Source of the DNA: Pseudomonadota bacterium
Lineage (GTDB): Bacteria; Chloroflexota; Ktedonobacteria; Ktedonobacterales; JACDGC01
DNA length: 33,289 nt
Direction: 5' to 3'
NCBI GenBank assembly: GCA_021323815.1
Contig: JAJPKG010000422.1
Span: 1-33,289 of the forward strand
A model generated the notes under the pieces. The model was not told where the DNA came from. It was given only the letters and a program-made list of their open reading frames with translations, and ran no database searches. Below are positions 24,060-30,723 of this stretch, piece by piece (position 1 is the stretch's first letter; every line of letters starts with the position of its first letter). The translations under genes and the position numbers were made by a program.

Positions 24060-26033
24060 ATGGGGTGGAGTGAACTCATCGGCTCAACCTTCGGTGACGA
24101 CGAGCATCGCTATGTCATCGAGGAAGAGATCGCACGCGGGGGCATGTCGCGCGTCTATCGCGCCCGCGAAGAAGGAGCCGACCGCGTGGTGGCACTGAAG
24201 GTGATGGCGCTGGGCAGCGAGGGCGGCGGCGACACGCGCAACTTCACGCGCCGCTTCGAGCATGAGGCCCGCGCCGTGGAACGGCTGGACCACCCCAACA
24301 TCGTCAAGGTCTTCGCCACCGGCCAAACGGATGATTTCGTCTTCATCGCCATGCAGTTAGTGTTGGGCGGCACCTTTCGCCAGCGGCTGGGCAAACCCAT
24401 GCCCGTCGCCGACGCCTGCTATGCCATGATTCAGATGGCAAAGGCGCTGCACCATGCCCACTTGCATCACGTCATCCACCGCGACGTGAAGCCGGCGTAT
24501 ATGCTCATCGACGACCGCGATCCCTCGCACCTGCTGCTGGCAGATTTCGGCATTGCCAAGATCATCGGGCAAGAGGGCGTGACCAAAACCGGCACCGCCG
24601 TCGGCACACCGGAATATATGGCACCTGAGCAGGCGAAAGGCGAAAAGATCGATCCCCGCGCCGACATCTATGGTCTGGCGTGCGTGCTGTATGAGGCGTT
24701 GGCGGGGCGACCGCCCTTCGTTGGCCCCACCGCGCTATCGATCTGCTATCAGCACGTTCACACGCGCCCGGCGTATATTCGCGGCTTTAATCCAGAGGTG
24801 CCGCGCGCTCTGGCGCTGGTAATCGAGCAGGCGCTGGCGAAGAATCCCCGCGATCGGTTCCCGACGGCGGAAGATTTTGCCAACGCGCTGTACCCCTTCA
24901 CTGAAGGAACGGGACGCGGCATTCGCCCGACGACGCCGGCACTGAGCCTGAACACCAGCGAAGATGAAGACGCTGCACTCGTATCCCCCAGCGATGGTGG
25001 GACGAATCCGGCGGAAGCGCTGATGCTGCCCACCACCCCCCCGCCGCTGGAAAGTTCTGCCGCCGGCAGTGCCGCCCCCACCGGGGATGCTTCGGCCATG
25101 CTGGATCTTTCCTCGCTGTCAACGCGCTCGGCCCCAGCGGTGAACGCGCCGGAAGACGCGACGACGGTGCAGACGCAGGAAATGACGCCCATCAGCCAGC
25201 CCGCGCGCCCGCGCCACACGCGCCCGGTGGGACCGAACGTGCGTCTGAAGAGCCGGCCCATCACGCATCCTCGTGAGGGTGGGTCATATCCGCCGCCGGG
25301 GTCATATCCCCCACCCTCGCAGCAAGGCGCATCTGCGCCAAAGTTCGATCCGGATGATGCGTCACTCTTCCCAACGGTACAGACGCCGGTCACACCGCTG
25401 GGAACCATCAAACCGCCGTCGAAGAAGCTGCCGGACTATAGCGGCACGTCTAGCCAGCCGTCAAGCCAGCGGATCTTCATCCTGGTCGCCGCCGCGCTGG
25501 TGGTGGCACTGATCGCGCTGTTGCTGTTGAGCCGCGTCCATACCGGCCCCGGCACGTCGTCCACTCTCGGTAATGGCACCACGCCCGCTGCGACCACCAC
25601 GCCCGCAACGCAGCCCACCACTGCGCCAACCGTCGCTCCGACACCACAACCAGGCACCACGCCGACGCAGCCGGTGATCGGGCAGCCCACACAGCCACCG
25701 CCAGTTAATCCATCTAAAATCGTAATGGCGACTGCAACTGGCAATACCCCCGATCTGTCGTGTAATCCTTCGTTGAGTCGCCAAACCTTTCCTACAGGTA
25801 CGACCCTATATATCAACGCCTGTGTTGTTGCAGGATATGGCATAGCTACGATTCAGGCGCGACTCTATCAACAAAATGGGCAGCCGACTAATATTCAAGC
25901 CTTTCGCGTCACTCAAGGCAACAAGGCTGAGGCGTTCTCACTGGATTTACAGACTCCACCAAGCGGTGTCTATGTTGCGGTTGTGACATGGAATGGGTAT
26001 GTAGCGAAAAGGTTGCCTATAACCATTCAGTAG
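24060..26033 (+). CDS. PknB-type membrane Ser/Thr kinase with atypical catalytic loop
   Basis: 657 residues. The cytoplasmic kinase domain (about 18-280) has the Gly-rich loop IARGGMSRVY, K47 in VALKV, E69, the loop HRDVKPAYML (D142, K144), DFG at 162-164 and GTPEYMAPEQ. Position 147, normally the Mg-binding Asn of HRDxKxxN, is Tyr (TAT at 24498-24500). A long Pro/Ser/Thr linker leads to one TM helix at about 477-497 (ILVAAALVVALIALLLL), a Thr/Pro-rich stalk, and a C-terminal extracytoplasmic domain of about 105 residues. It probably senses envelope signals and may phosphorylate FHA partners. The ATG at 24060 follows AAAGGGG; the frame to 23919 is rejected. GC falls sharply from about 25700 to the stop. 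Confidence 0.9.
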   Translation: MGWSELIGSTFGDDEHRYVIEEEIARGGMSRVYRAREEGADRVVALKVMALGSEGGGDTRNFTRRFEHEARAVERLDHPNIVKVFATGQTDDFVFIAMQLVLGGTFRQRLGKPMPVADACYAMIQMAKALHHAHLHHVIHRDVKPAYMLIDDRDPSHLLLADFGIAKIIGQEGVTKTGTAVGTPEYMAPEQAKGEKIDPRADIYGLACVLYEALAGRPPFVGPTALSICYQHVHTRPAYIRGFNPEVPRALALVIEQALAKNPRDRFPTAEDFANALYPFTEGTGRGIRPTTPALSLNTSEDEDAALVSPSDGGTNPAEALMLPTTPPPLESSAAGSAAPTGDASAMLDLSSLSTRSAPAVNAPEDATTVQTQEMTPISQPARPRHTRPVGPNVRLKSRPITHPREGGSYPPPGSYPPPSQQGASAPKFDPDDASLFPTVQTPVTPLGTIKPPSKKLPDYSGTSSQPSSQRIFILVAAALVVALIALLLLSRVHTGPGTSSTLGNGTTPAATTTPATQPTTAPTVAPTPQPGTTPTQPVIGQPTQPPPVNPSKIVMATATGNTPDLSCNPSLSRQTFPTGTTLYINACVVAGYGIATIQARLYQQNGQPTNIQAFRVTQGNKAEAFSLDLQTPPSGVYVAVVTWNGYVAKRLPITIQ

Positions 26034-26043
26034 AATCAGACAA

Positions 26044-26103
26044 GCGTTTCCGCGCTGGGAGGTTTAGCTCCCGGCGCGGAAACGCGAACCCCTCTGGGCT
26101 GTG
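26044..26103 (+). repeat. REP-like family A copy with an 18-bp stem after pknB
   Basis: Bases 26044-26061 pair with 26068-26085 over 18 pairs (one T-G wobble) around GTTTAG. This extends the usual family A hairpin by ten pairs. It follows the kinase stop by 10 bases and may protect or terminate the transcript, but lacks a U-tract. Confidence 0.75.
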
Positions 26104-26161
26104 ATGGACGGTGATCGCGTTGAATGAGCGTGATTGCCGGGCACGAGGTTGGGCGCGATTC

Positions 26162-26260
26162 ATCACGCCCCTACACAGATCGGCGCAATATCGTGGATGG
26201 CAAGCGAGCAATAGCATATCCATCGGTTGATACGCTGGGCCATCTTCGTAGGGGCGTGAT
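26162..26260. repeat. MITE-like pair of family B inverted repeats
   Basis: ATCACGCCCCTAC (26162-26174) and GTAGGGGCGTGAT (26248-26260) are perfect 13-base inverted repeats about 73 bases apart. The interval 26034-26420 has no gene. Confidence 0.55.
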
Positions 26261-26321
26261 TTATCGTGTCCAATCCCACGCCACACCACCAACCTTGCCA
26301 CGCGCGATTATCTTCTACTTC

Positions 26322-26369
26322 AGCCCAGGCGGGCTTTCTTTTTCGAGCCGGGCGGCTTTAGCCCCCGGC
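26322..26369 (-). repeat. REP-like family A copy
   Basis: Small stem AGCCCAGGCGGGCT (26322-26335), linker TTCTTTTTCGA, then GCCGGGCG..CCCCCGGC (26347-26369): the reverse orientation of the unit. Confidence 0.8.
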
Positions 26370-26427
26370 GACCTCGCCATTCATGAACCTTCTTTCGCCC
26401 GATTTTCTTCTCTTTCTCATCTTCCCC

Positions 26428-26458
26428 TTGACTTTACCCCCCCGCGTGTGACTATACT
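26428..26458 (+). promoter_or_regulatory. Promoter of the rtcB leader RNA
   Basis: TTGACT (26428-26433) and TATACT (26453-26458), spaced by 19 bases. Transcription would start near 26465. Confidence 0.55.
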
Positions 26459-26494
26459 CTGAGCAGAATTCTGCAAGAAAGGGGTACCTCGGCC

Positions 26495-26635
26495 ATGACG
26501 CAGTGGAATCATGACTATTCCATGCTCACCCAAAAGAGCAGCGACGTGTGCGCAGGAATGCTGCGTGGTTTTGTCCGCCCGCTCGCTATTAACCGTGCCT
26601 GGCCTGGGTACCTAAGACCCATAGACCGATGTTGA
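26495..26635 (+). CDS. Possible 46-aa leader ORF inside the rtcB leader
   Basis: ATG at 26495, with AGAAAGG 12 bases upstream. The product begins MTQWNHDYSMLTQKSS and ends GYLRPIDRC. It spans the branched structure and stops 36 bases before the terminator. It could be a regulatory leader peptide or chance. No similarity recognised. Confidence 0.25.
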   Translation: MTQWNHDYSMLTQKSSDVCAGMLRGFVRPLAINRAWPGYLRPIDRC

Positions 26636-26670
26636 ACCGGCTGCGTGCAAAGAACGGTCGCCCAGGTCAG

Positions 26671-26713
26671 GCGCGGAGAGCGAAATAAAAATGCTCTCCG
26701 CGCTTTCGTTTTG
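26671..26713 (+). terminator. Intrinsic terminator just upstream of rtcB
   Basis: GCGCGGAGAGC (26671-26681) and GCTCTCCGCGC (26693-26703) form a perfect 11-bp stem with an A-rich loop, followed by TTTCGTTTTG. The rtcB ribosome binding site starts a few bases later. Confidence 0.85.
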
Positions 26714-26730
26714 TAAAGAGGGTATTGCAG

Positions 26731-28152
26731 GTGATTACTGGCAAGATCTTACGCGCGCATGGCTGGCCTGAGGGGAAAATGACCGGGCTGGCCAAGCGCA
26801 TCGCACAATCGCTGGAAGCCACAGGCGCGAGCGATGACGCGGTGCTGGCGGAATTGGACCGCGTACGCCAAACACCGGGCGACTTTGTGGATGACGCGCG
26901 CTTTGGCATGCTGGCGCGGGAGATCGTCAAGCGCGAGGCGAGCAAGCCGGAAGCTGAGGTGGGTTTGCGCGACGAGCCGCTGGATTACGCCGTGTGGGGT
27001 GCAGAGCAGATCGAAGCCGAGGCGCTGAACCAGATGCGCCGCGCGCTGCGCCTGCCGGTGGCGGTGGCGGGCGCGCTGATGCCGGATGCGCATGTGGGCT
27101 ATGGCCTGCCTATTGGCGGCGTGCTGGCGACGAGCGACGCGGTCATCCCCTATGCCGTCGGGGTAGACATCGCGTGTCGCATGCGCCTCTCGCTCTATGA
27201 CGAGCCACCGTCGATCTTGCACGAGCAGGGCGAGCGGTTGCAGAAAGCGCTGCTGAACTGGACGCGGTTCGGCCTTGACGGCAAGTGGGATGAACATGAC
27301 CTTCCCAAGCATGATGTGTTGGACGATCCAGCGTGGGAGTCCACGCGGCTGTTGAAGTCGCTGAAGGCGAAGGCACAGCGACAATTGGGCACTTCGGGGT
27401 CGGGGAATCACTTCGTCGAATGGGGCGTCTTCCAGCTCTACGACGATGATGCCCAACTGGGCCTCAAGGCCGGGCGCTATCTGGCGCTGCTTTCGCACAG
27501 CGGTTCGCGCGGTGTCGGCTTCAAGATCGCGAATACGTACACCGAGATTGCGAAGCGCATGCATCCGTCACTGGATAAGACCGTGCAACATCTCGCCTGG
27601 TTGCCGCTGGCATCTGAGGCGGGGCAGGAATATTGGATCTCGATGGAGATGGCGGGCAAGTTCGCTTCCGCCAACCACGAAGTCATTCATCGCCGCGTCG
27701 CCAAAGCGGCGGGGTTGGTGGAGATGGTGAAGGTCGAAAACCATCACAATTACGCTTGGTTGGAAACACTGGCGGACGGCACCCAGGCGATTGTGCATCG
27801 CAAGGGCGCGACGCCGGCAGGCGCGGGCATGTTAGGAATCATCCCTGGCTCGATGGGCGACGCGGGCTATGTGGTGCGCGGCAAGGGATCGGGCCGGGCA
27901 CTCAATTCGGCTTCGCACGGCGCGGGGCGCAAGATGAGCCGCAAGCAGGCGCTCGGCAGCATCACCAAGACCGCCCGCGATGCCTATCTGCGCGAACGCG
28001 GCGTGTCGCTGCTGGGCGGCACGCTGGATGAATCACCGCAAGCCTATAAAGATATCGAAGCGGTCATCGCTGCCCAGGAGGATCTGGTCGAGATCATCGG
28101 CAAGTTCACGCCGCGCATTGTGCGCATGGCGGATGAGGCCGGCGAGTTCTAG
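26731..28152 (+). CDS. rtcB: RNA-splicing ligase RtcB
   Basis: 473 residues from GTG 26731, which has AGAGGG 8 bases upstream. RtcB motifs appear in order: DAHVGYGLPIGGVLA, YAVGVDIACRM with the metal-binding Asp and Cys, GTSGSGNHFVEWG, LLSHSGSRGVG, KVENHHNYAW, VHRKGATPAG, and SASHGAGRKMSR with the His that takes GMP. RtcB joins 2',3'-cyclic phosphate or 3'-phosphate RNA ends to 5'-OH ends, using GTP and Mn, in RNA repair or healing. No rtcA, archease or rsr gene is in the window. The gene sits directly after an RNA with a terminator, so either readthrough or a second promoter must drive it. Confidence 0.95.
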   Translation: MITGKILRAHGWPEGKMTGLAKRIAQSLEATGASDDAVLAELDRVRQTPGDFVDDARFGMLAREIVKREASKPEAEVGLRDEPLDYAVWGAEQIEAEALNQMRRALRLPVAVAGALMPDAHVGYGLPIGGVLATSDAVIPYAVGVDIACRMRLSLYDEPPSILHEQGERLQKALLNWTRFGLDGKWDEHDLPKHDVLDDPAWESTRLLKSLKAKAQRQLGTSGSGNHFVEWGVFQLYDDDAQLGLKAGRYLALLSHSGSRGVGFKIANTYTEIAKRMHPSLDKTVQHLAWLPLASEAGQEYWISMEMAGKFASANHEVIHRRVAKAAGLVEMVKVENHHNYAWLETLADGTQAIVHRKGATPAGAGMLGIIPGSMGDAGYVVRGKGSGRALNSASHGAGRKMSRKQALGSITKTARDAYLRERGVSLLGGTLDESPQAYKDIEAVIAAQEDLVEIIGKFTPRIVRMADEAGEF

Positions 28153-28205
28153 AAATTGCGTTCTCTGGAAGAATAGGAGTGAGGAGTGTGATCATGCCGA
28201 ACACG

Positions 28206-28387
28206 CACAGGGCAGCCTGAGCGGATGCTCACCCAGCCCTGTGAAACTTCGGCCTTGTCACGCTCCGCCAGCGGTTGTTCGTTGTTCAAGATTCCTTGTG
28301 TGAAGAGGTGTCGCCCCATGAAGTATCAGATGATTCATCGCGGAAGTTGCGTGCGCCAGCGGTTGCAGCGGGTTCGCCCGCTGGCGG
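28206..28387. other. Hairpin-rich region after rtcB
   Basis: CACAGGGC/GCCCTGTG encloses TGAGC/GCTCA (28206-28243), without a U-tract. CAGCGGG-TTCG-CCCGCTG (28366-28383) competes with CGCCAGCGG (about 28355) pairing to CCGCTGGCG (about 28379). CGCCAGCGGTTG occurs twice (near 28267 and 28355). It may be a structured RNA or leader. No known RNA class was recognised. Confidence 0.35.
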
Positions 28388-28491
28388 GAACCTGCCCCTT
28401 AGTGCAGGGCAAGCATCGATCCATCGTCCGGCGGCACCGCGTGCAAAGCAAAGTAGGATCACATCACCAACCCACGTGTGAGCGTGCCTGA
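28318..28491 (+). CDS. Possible small basic protein (57 aa)
   Basis: ATG at 28318 with GAGG 9 bases upstream. The product begins MKYQMIHRGSCVRQRLQRV and is rich in Arg and His, ending HHQPTCERA. It overlaps the UUCG-type hairpin, so it may be chance coding in a structured RNA. The stop is 5 bases before a family A repeat. No family recognised. Confidence 0.3.
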   Translation: MKYQMIHRGSCVRQRLQRVRPLAGTCPLVQGKHRSIVRRHRVQSKVGSHHQPTCERA

Positions 28492-28495
28492 CCAC

Positions 28496-28543
28496 AGCCC
28501 GAATGGGCTTTGTCTTTCGAGCCGGGGAATAGAATTCCCCGGC
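28496..28543 (-). repeat. REP-like family A copy
   Basis: Small stem AGCCC-GAAT-GGGCT (28496-28508), linker TTGTCTTTCGA, then GCCGGGGAAT/ATTCCCCGGC (28521-28543): the reverse orientation of the unit. Confidence 0.8.
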
Positions 28544-28616
28544 GAGCTTCGCTGGCAACGGCCCTGCTCTGCGGAACCAGCAGTAACGATTCTCCCCGAT
28601 GAGAGGAGGTGGCTGA

Positions 28617-28727
28617 ATGAAACCGATGTTCGTCTTCACTTCCAGACGAGGTAAGATCGCTATCACTCATGTGTATGAGAATCGTGATGTTGTTCGTCGT
28701 CATTCAGAGAGGTGGTTGCACCGATGA
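28617..28727 (+). CDS. Small ORF (36 aa) translationally coupled to the ABC ATPase
   Basis: ATG at 28617 with a perfect AGGAGG 7 bases upstream (28604-28609). The product begins MKPMFVFTSRRGKIAITHV and ends RRHSERWLHR: a short beta-prone start followed by a basic tail. Its stop TGA overlaps the ATG of the ATPase gene as ATGA, the classic coupling arrangement. It is too short for family assignment. It may be a leader peptide controlling the exporter or a small functional protein. The strong ribosome binding site and exact overlap make chance less likely. Confidence 0.5.
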   Translation: MKPMFVFTSRRGKIAITHVYENRDVVRRHSERWLHR

Positions 28728-29776
28728 GTCATCCAGCAGAGCGTGATGTTCCCGCCATCCAGACCGTGAACGTGCGGCGCGTCTATCACGCACGCGGCGG
28801 GCGGTCGATCGGCGGCGCGAAGGCAGGCAAGACCGTTGTCGCGCTCGACGGCGTGAGCCTGAACATTGCGCGCGGCGAGATTTTTGGCTTGCTGGGGCGC
28901 AACGGCGCAGGCAAGACAACCCTGATCAAGATCCTCACCACGTTGCTCGCGCCCACCAGCGGCCAGGCATACATCGACGGGATGGACGTGACGCGCGAGG
29001 TCACGAAAGTGCGCCAGCGCATCGCCATGGTCAGCGGTGGCGAGCAATCGGGCTACGGCATTCTCACCGTGCGCGAGCAATTGTGGATGTTCGCGCAGTT
29101 CTATGGCGTGCCGTCGAAGATCGCGCACCAGCGCATCGACGAGTTGTTGAGCGCGGTGGGCCTGGGCGACCAAGCCAATCAGAAGGTCTATGCCCTTTCC
29201 ACCGGCATGCGCCAGCGCATGAACCTGTGCCGCGCCCTCGTCTCGGACCCGGAGATCCTCTTCCTGGACGAGCCGACGGTTGGTCTGGACGTGGAAGCGT
29301 CGCGTTCGGTGCGCGACTATGTGCGCCAGTGGATGCGCCAAGATCCGCGTCGCACGGTGCTGTTGACCACGCACTATATGTTCGAGGCCGACGAACTGTG
29401 CGATCATGTGGCCGTCATCAATCACGGCCACATCGTCGCCGAGGGCACGACTGACGACCTGAAACGCGGCTTGCAAGAGCACGCGCGCTTTCAGCTTGAG
29501 ATGGCCGAGTGGCTGCCAGCTTTCACCGAGATGCTGCGCAACCGCGATGGCGTGGTGGAAGCACAAGCCGAGCAGCGCAACGACCGCACGCAACTGCGCC
29601 TGGCGCTGCTGCGCGAGGAGTTCATCGTCCCGACCATCGCATCGATCAACGAGGCGGGCGGGCGCGTGCTGGCGCTGCGGCGCATCGAGCCGACGCTGGA
29701 AGAAGCCTTCGTGCGCCTGGTGGGCGACGAGGCCGAGAGCCAGCGCGAGGCGGAAGGGGCGGAGGTCAACGGATGA
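28724..29776 (+). CDS. ABC transporter ATP-binding protein (drug/polysaccharide-type exporter)
   Basis: 350 residues from the ATG at 28724 (AGAGGTGG upstream). Walker A is GLLGRNGAGKTTLIK, the Q-loop region is SGGEQSGYGILTVREQ, the ABC signature is ALSTGMRQRMNLCRAL, Walker B is PEILFLDEPTVGLD, and the H-loop is LLTTHYMFEAD. The C-terminal ~100 residues are the DUF4162-like tail of DrrA/NatA-type ATPases (RRIEPTLEEAFVRLVGDE). It powers export with the two ABC-2 permeases that follow. It overlaps the 36-aa ORF at its start and the first permease at its end, each by ATGA. Confidence 0.93.
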   Translation: MSHPAERDVPAIQTVNVRRVYHARGGRSIGGAKAGKTVVALDGVSLNIARGEIFGLLGRNGAGKTTLIKILTTLLAPTSGQAYIDGMDVTREVTKVRQRIAMVSGGEQSGYGILTVREQLWMFAQFYGVPSKIAHQRIDELLSAVGLGDQANQKVYALSTGMRQRMNLCRALVSDPEILFLDEPTVGLDVEASRSVRDYVRQWMRQDPRRTVLLTTHYMFEADELCDHVAVINHGHIVAEGTTDDLKRGLQEHARFQLEMAEWLPAFTEMLRNRDGVVEAQAEQRNDRTQLRLALLREEFIVPTIASINEAGGRVLALRRIEPTLEEAFVRLVGDEAESQREAEGAEVNG

Positions 29777-30642
29777 GCACGCTGACACCTTCCGCTGAAG
29801 CTTCTGCCGCCCCGGCGGAACGATCTTTTGCGCGGCAAGGGCTGCGCCTGGGCATCATGACGATGATCGGGCGCGCCTATCCGCGTCTGGTCGCCGCCAA
29901 CCGCGAGCCGGACTGGATCTTTTACGAGGTCGCGCTCCCGCTCTTGCAGATCTGCGCCTTCGCGCTGGTCTATAAGGCACTGGGCGCGCCCAAGTATATC
30001 GGCATCGTCATCCTCGGCGGCGGCATGATGGCCTTCTGGATCAATGTGCTGTGGTCGATGGCGGCGCAACTGCATTGGGAGCGCCAGTCTGGCAACCTGG
30101 AACTCTATCTGATGGCCCCCGCGTCGATGCTGTGGATCCTCGCGGGGATGGCCATCGGCGGCATGCTGGCGACAGCGGTGCGCGCGGCGGCGGTGCTGAT
30201 CCTCGGCTCGCTGATTTTCGGCGTCACCTATCACGTCGTTTCGTATCCGCTGGTCATCCTCGCGTTTCTCTTCTCACTGGTCGCCCTCTATGGCCTGGGA
30301 TCGATGCTCGCCAGCCTCTACCTGCTCTATAATCGCGAGGTGTGGGCGATCCAGGAAGTCATTCAAGAGCCGGTGGCGCTGCTGACGGGATCCTACGTGC
30401 CGGTGCGGGCGCTCGGCCCCATCGTCGCCGGTTTCGCCGCGCTCATTCCCCTCACGCTGGGGCTGGATGCCGTGCGCCAGCTCGTCTTCCCGCACCTGTT
30501 CGCCACCTTGCTTTCGCCCGGCTGGGAAGTCGCCATCCTGGGCGTGCTGGTGATCGTCTTTTGCGGCGGCGCGGCATGGTCGCTGCGCTACATCGAATAT
30601 CGCGCCAAAGTGCTTGGCCGCCTGTCGCTGAAGTGGCAGTAA
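29773..30642 (+). CDS. ABC-2 type permease 1
   Basis: 289 residues with about six hydrophobic segments: LLQICAFALVYKAL, IVILGGGMMAFWINVLWSM, WILAGMAIGGMLATAVRAAAVLIL, PLVILAFLFSLVALYGLG, LGPIVAGFAALIPLTLGL and AILGVLVIVFCGGAAWSL. The QSGNLELYLMAPAS segment resembles the coupling region of ABC-2 permeases. The ATG overlaps the ATPase stop. It should pair with the second permease as a heterodimer. Substrate unknown. Confidence 0.88.
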   Translation: MSTLTPSAEASAAPAERSFARQGLRLGIMTMIGRAYPRLVAANREPDWIFYEVALPLLQICAFALVYKALGAPKYIGIVILGGGMMAFWINVLWSMAAQLHWERQSGNLELYLMAPASMLWILAGMAIGGMLATAVRAAAVLILGSLIFGVTYHVVSYPLVILAFLFSLVALYGLGSMLASLYLLYNREVWAIQEVIQEPVALLTGSYVPVRALGPIVAGFAALIPLTLGLDAVRQLVFPHLFATLLSPGWEVAILGVLVIVFCGGAAWSLRYIEYRAKVLGRLSLKWQ

Positions 30643-30653
30643 CAGAAAGAGAT

Positions 30654-30705
30654 AAGGACGAGACGCGAAGGACATGAAGGAAGCGAAGCAACGCGAAGAG
30701 AAAGA
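30654..30705 (+). repeat. Single left arm of family C inside the ABC operon
   Basis: GGACGAGACGCGAAGGACATGAAG and GCGAAGCAACGCGAAG match the left arms at 14344 and 21512. No inverted right arm follows, as the next gene starts at 30724. Confidence 0.75.
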
Positions 30706-30723
30706 GAGGAATACTAATGAGCG

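Larger units (their letters stand above)
26465..26713 (+). ncRNA. Structured leader RNA of unknown class upstream of rtcB
   Basis: About 250 bases between a promoter and a terminator, foldable as a branched structure. The closing helix pairs GGTACC (26483-26488) and GGCCA (26491-26495) with TGGCC (26600-26604) and GGTACC (26607-26612). Three hairpins lie inside: TGGAAT/ATTCCA (26504-26522), TGCTC/GAGCA (26523-26540) and CGCAG/CTGCG (26551-26565). TGGGT (26605-26609) can alternatively pair with ACCCA (26617-26621), which would open the closing helix, and GACCG/CGGTC (near 26624 and 26654) forms a further stem. The terminator ends 17 bases before the rtcB start. It could be an attenuating leader or a separate small RNA such as a Y-RNA-like partner of RtcB. 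It matches no riboswitch class I recognise. Confidence 0.5.

Noticed and set aside
26465..26713. tRNA, SRP RNA, tmRNA, RNase P RNA or a second T-box in the rtcB leader
   Set aside because: No T-arm, no SRP tetraloop domain, no GAGGAAAGTCC or tmRNA ends, and no TGGnACC T-box core were found.
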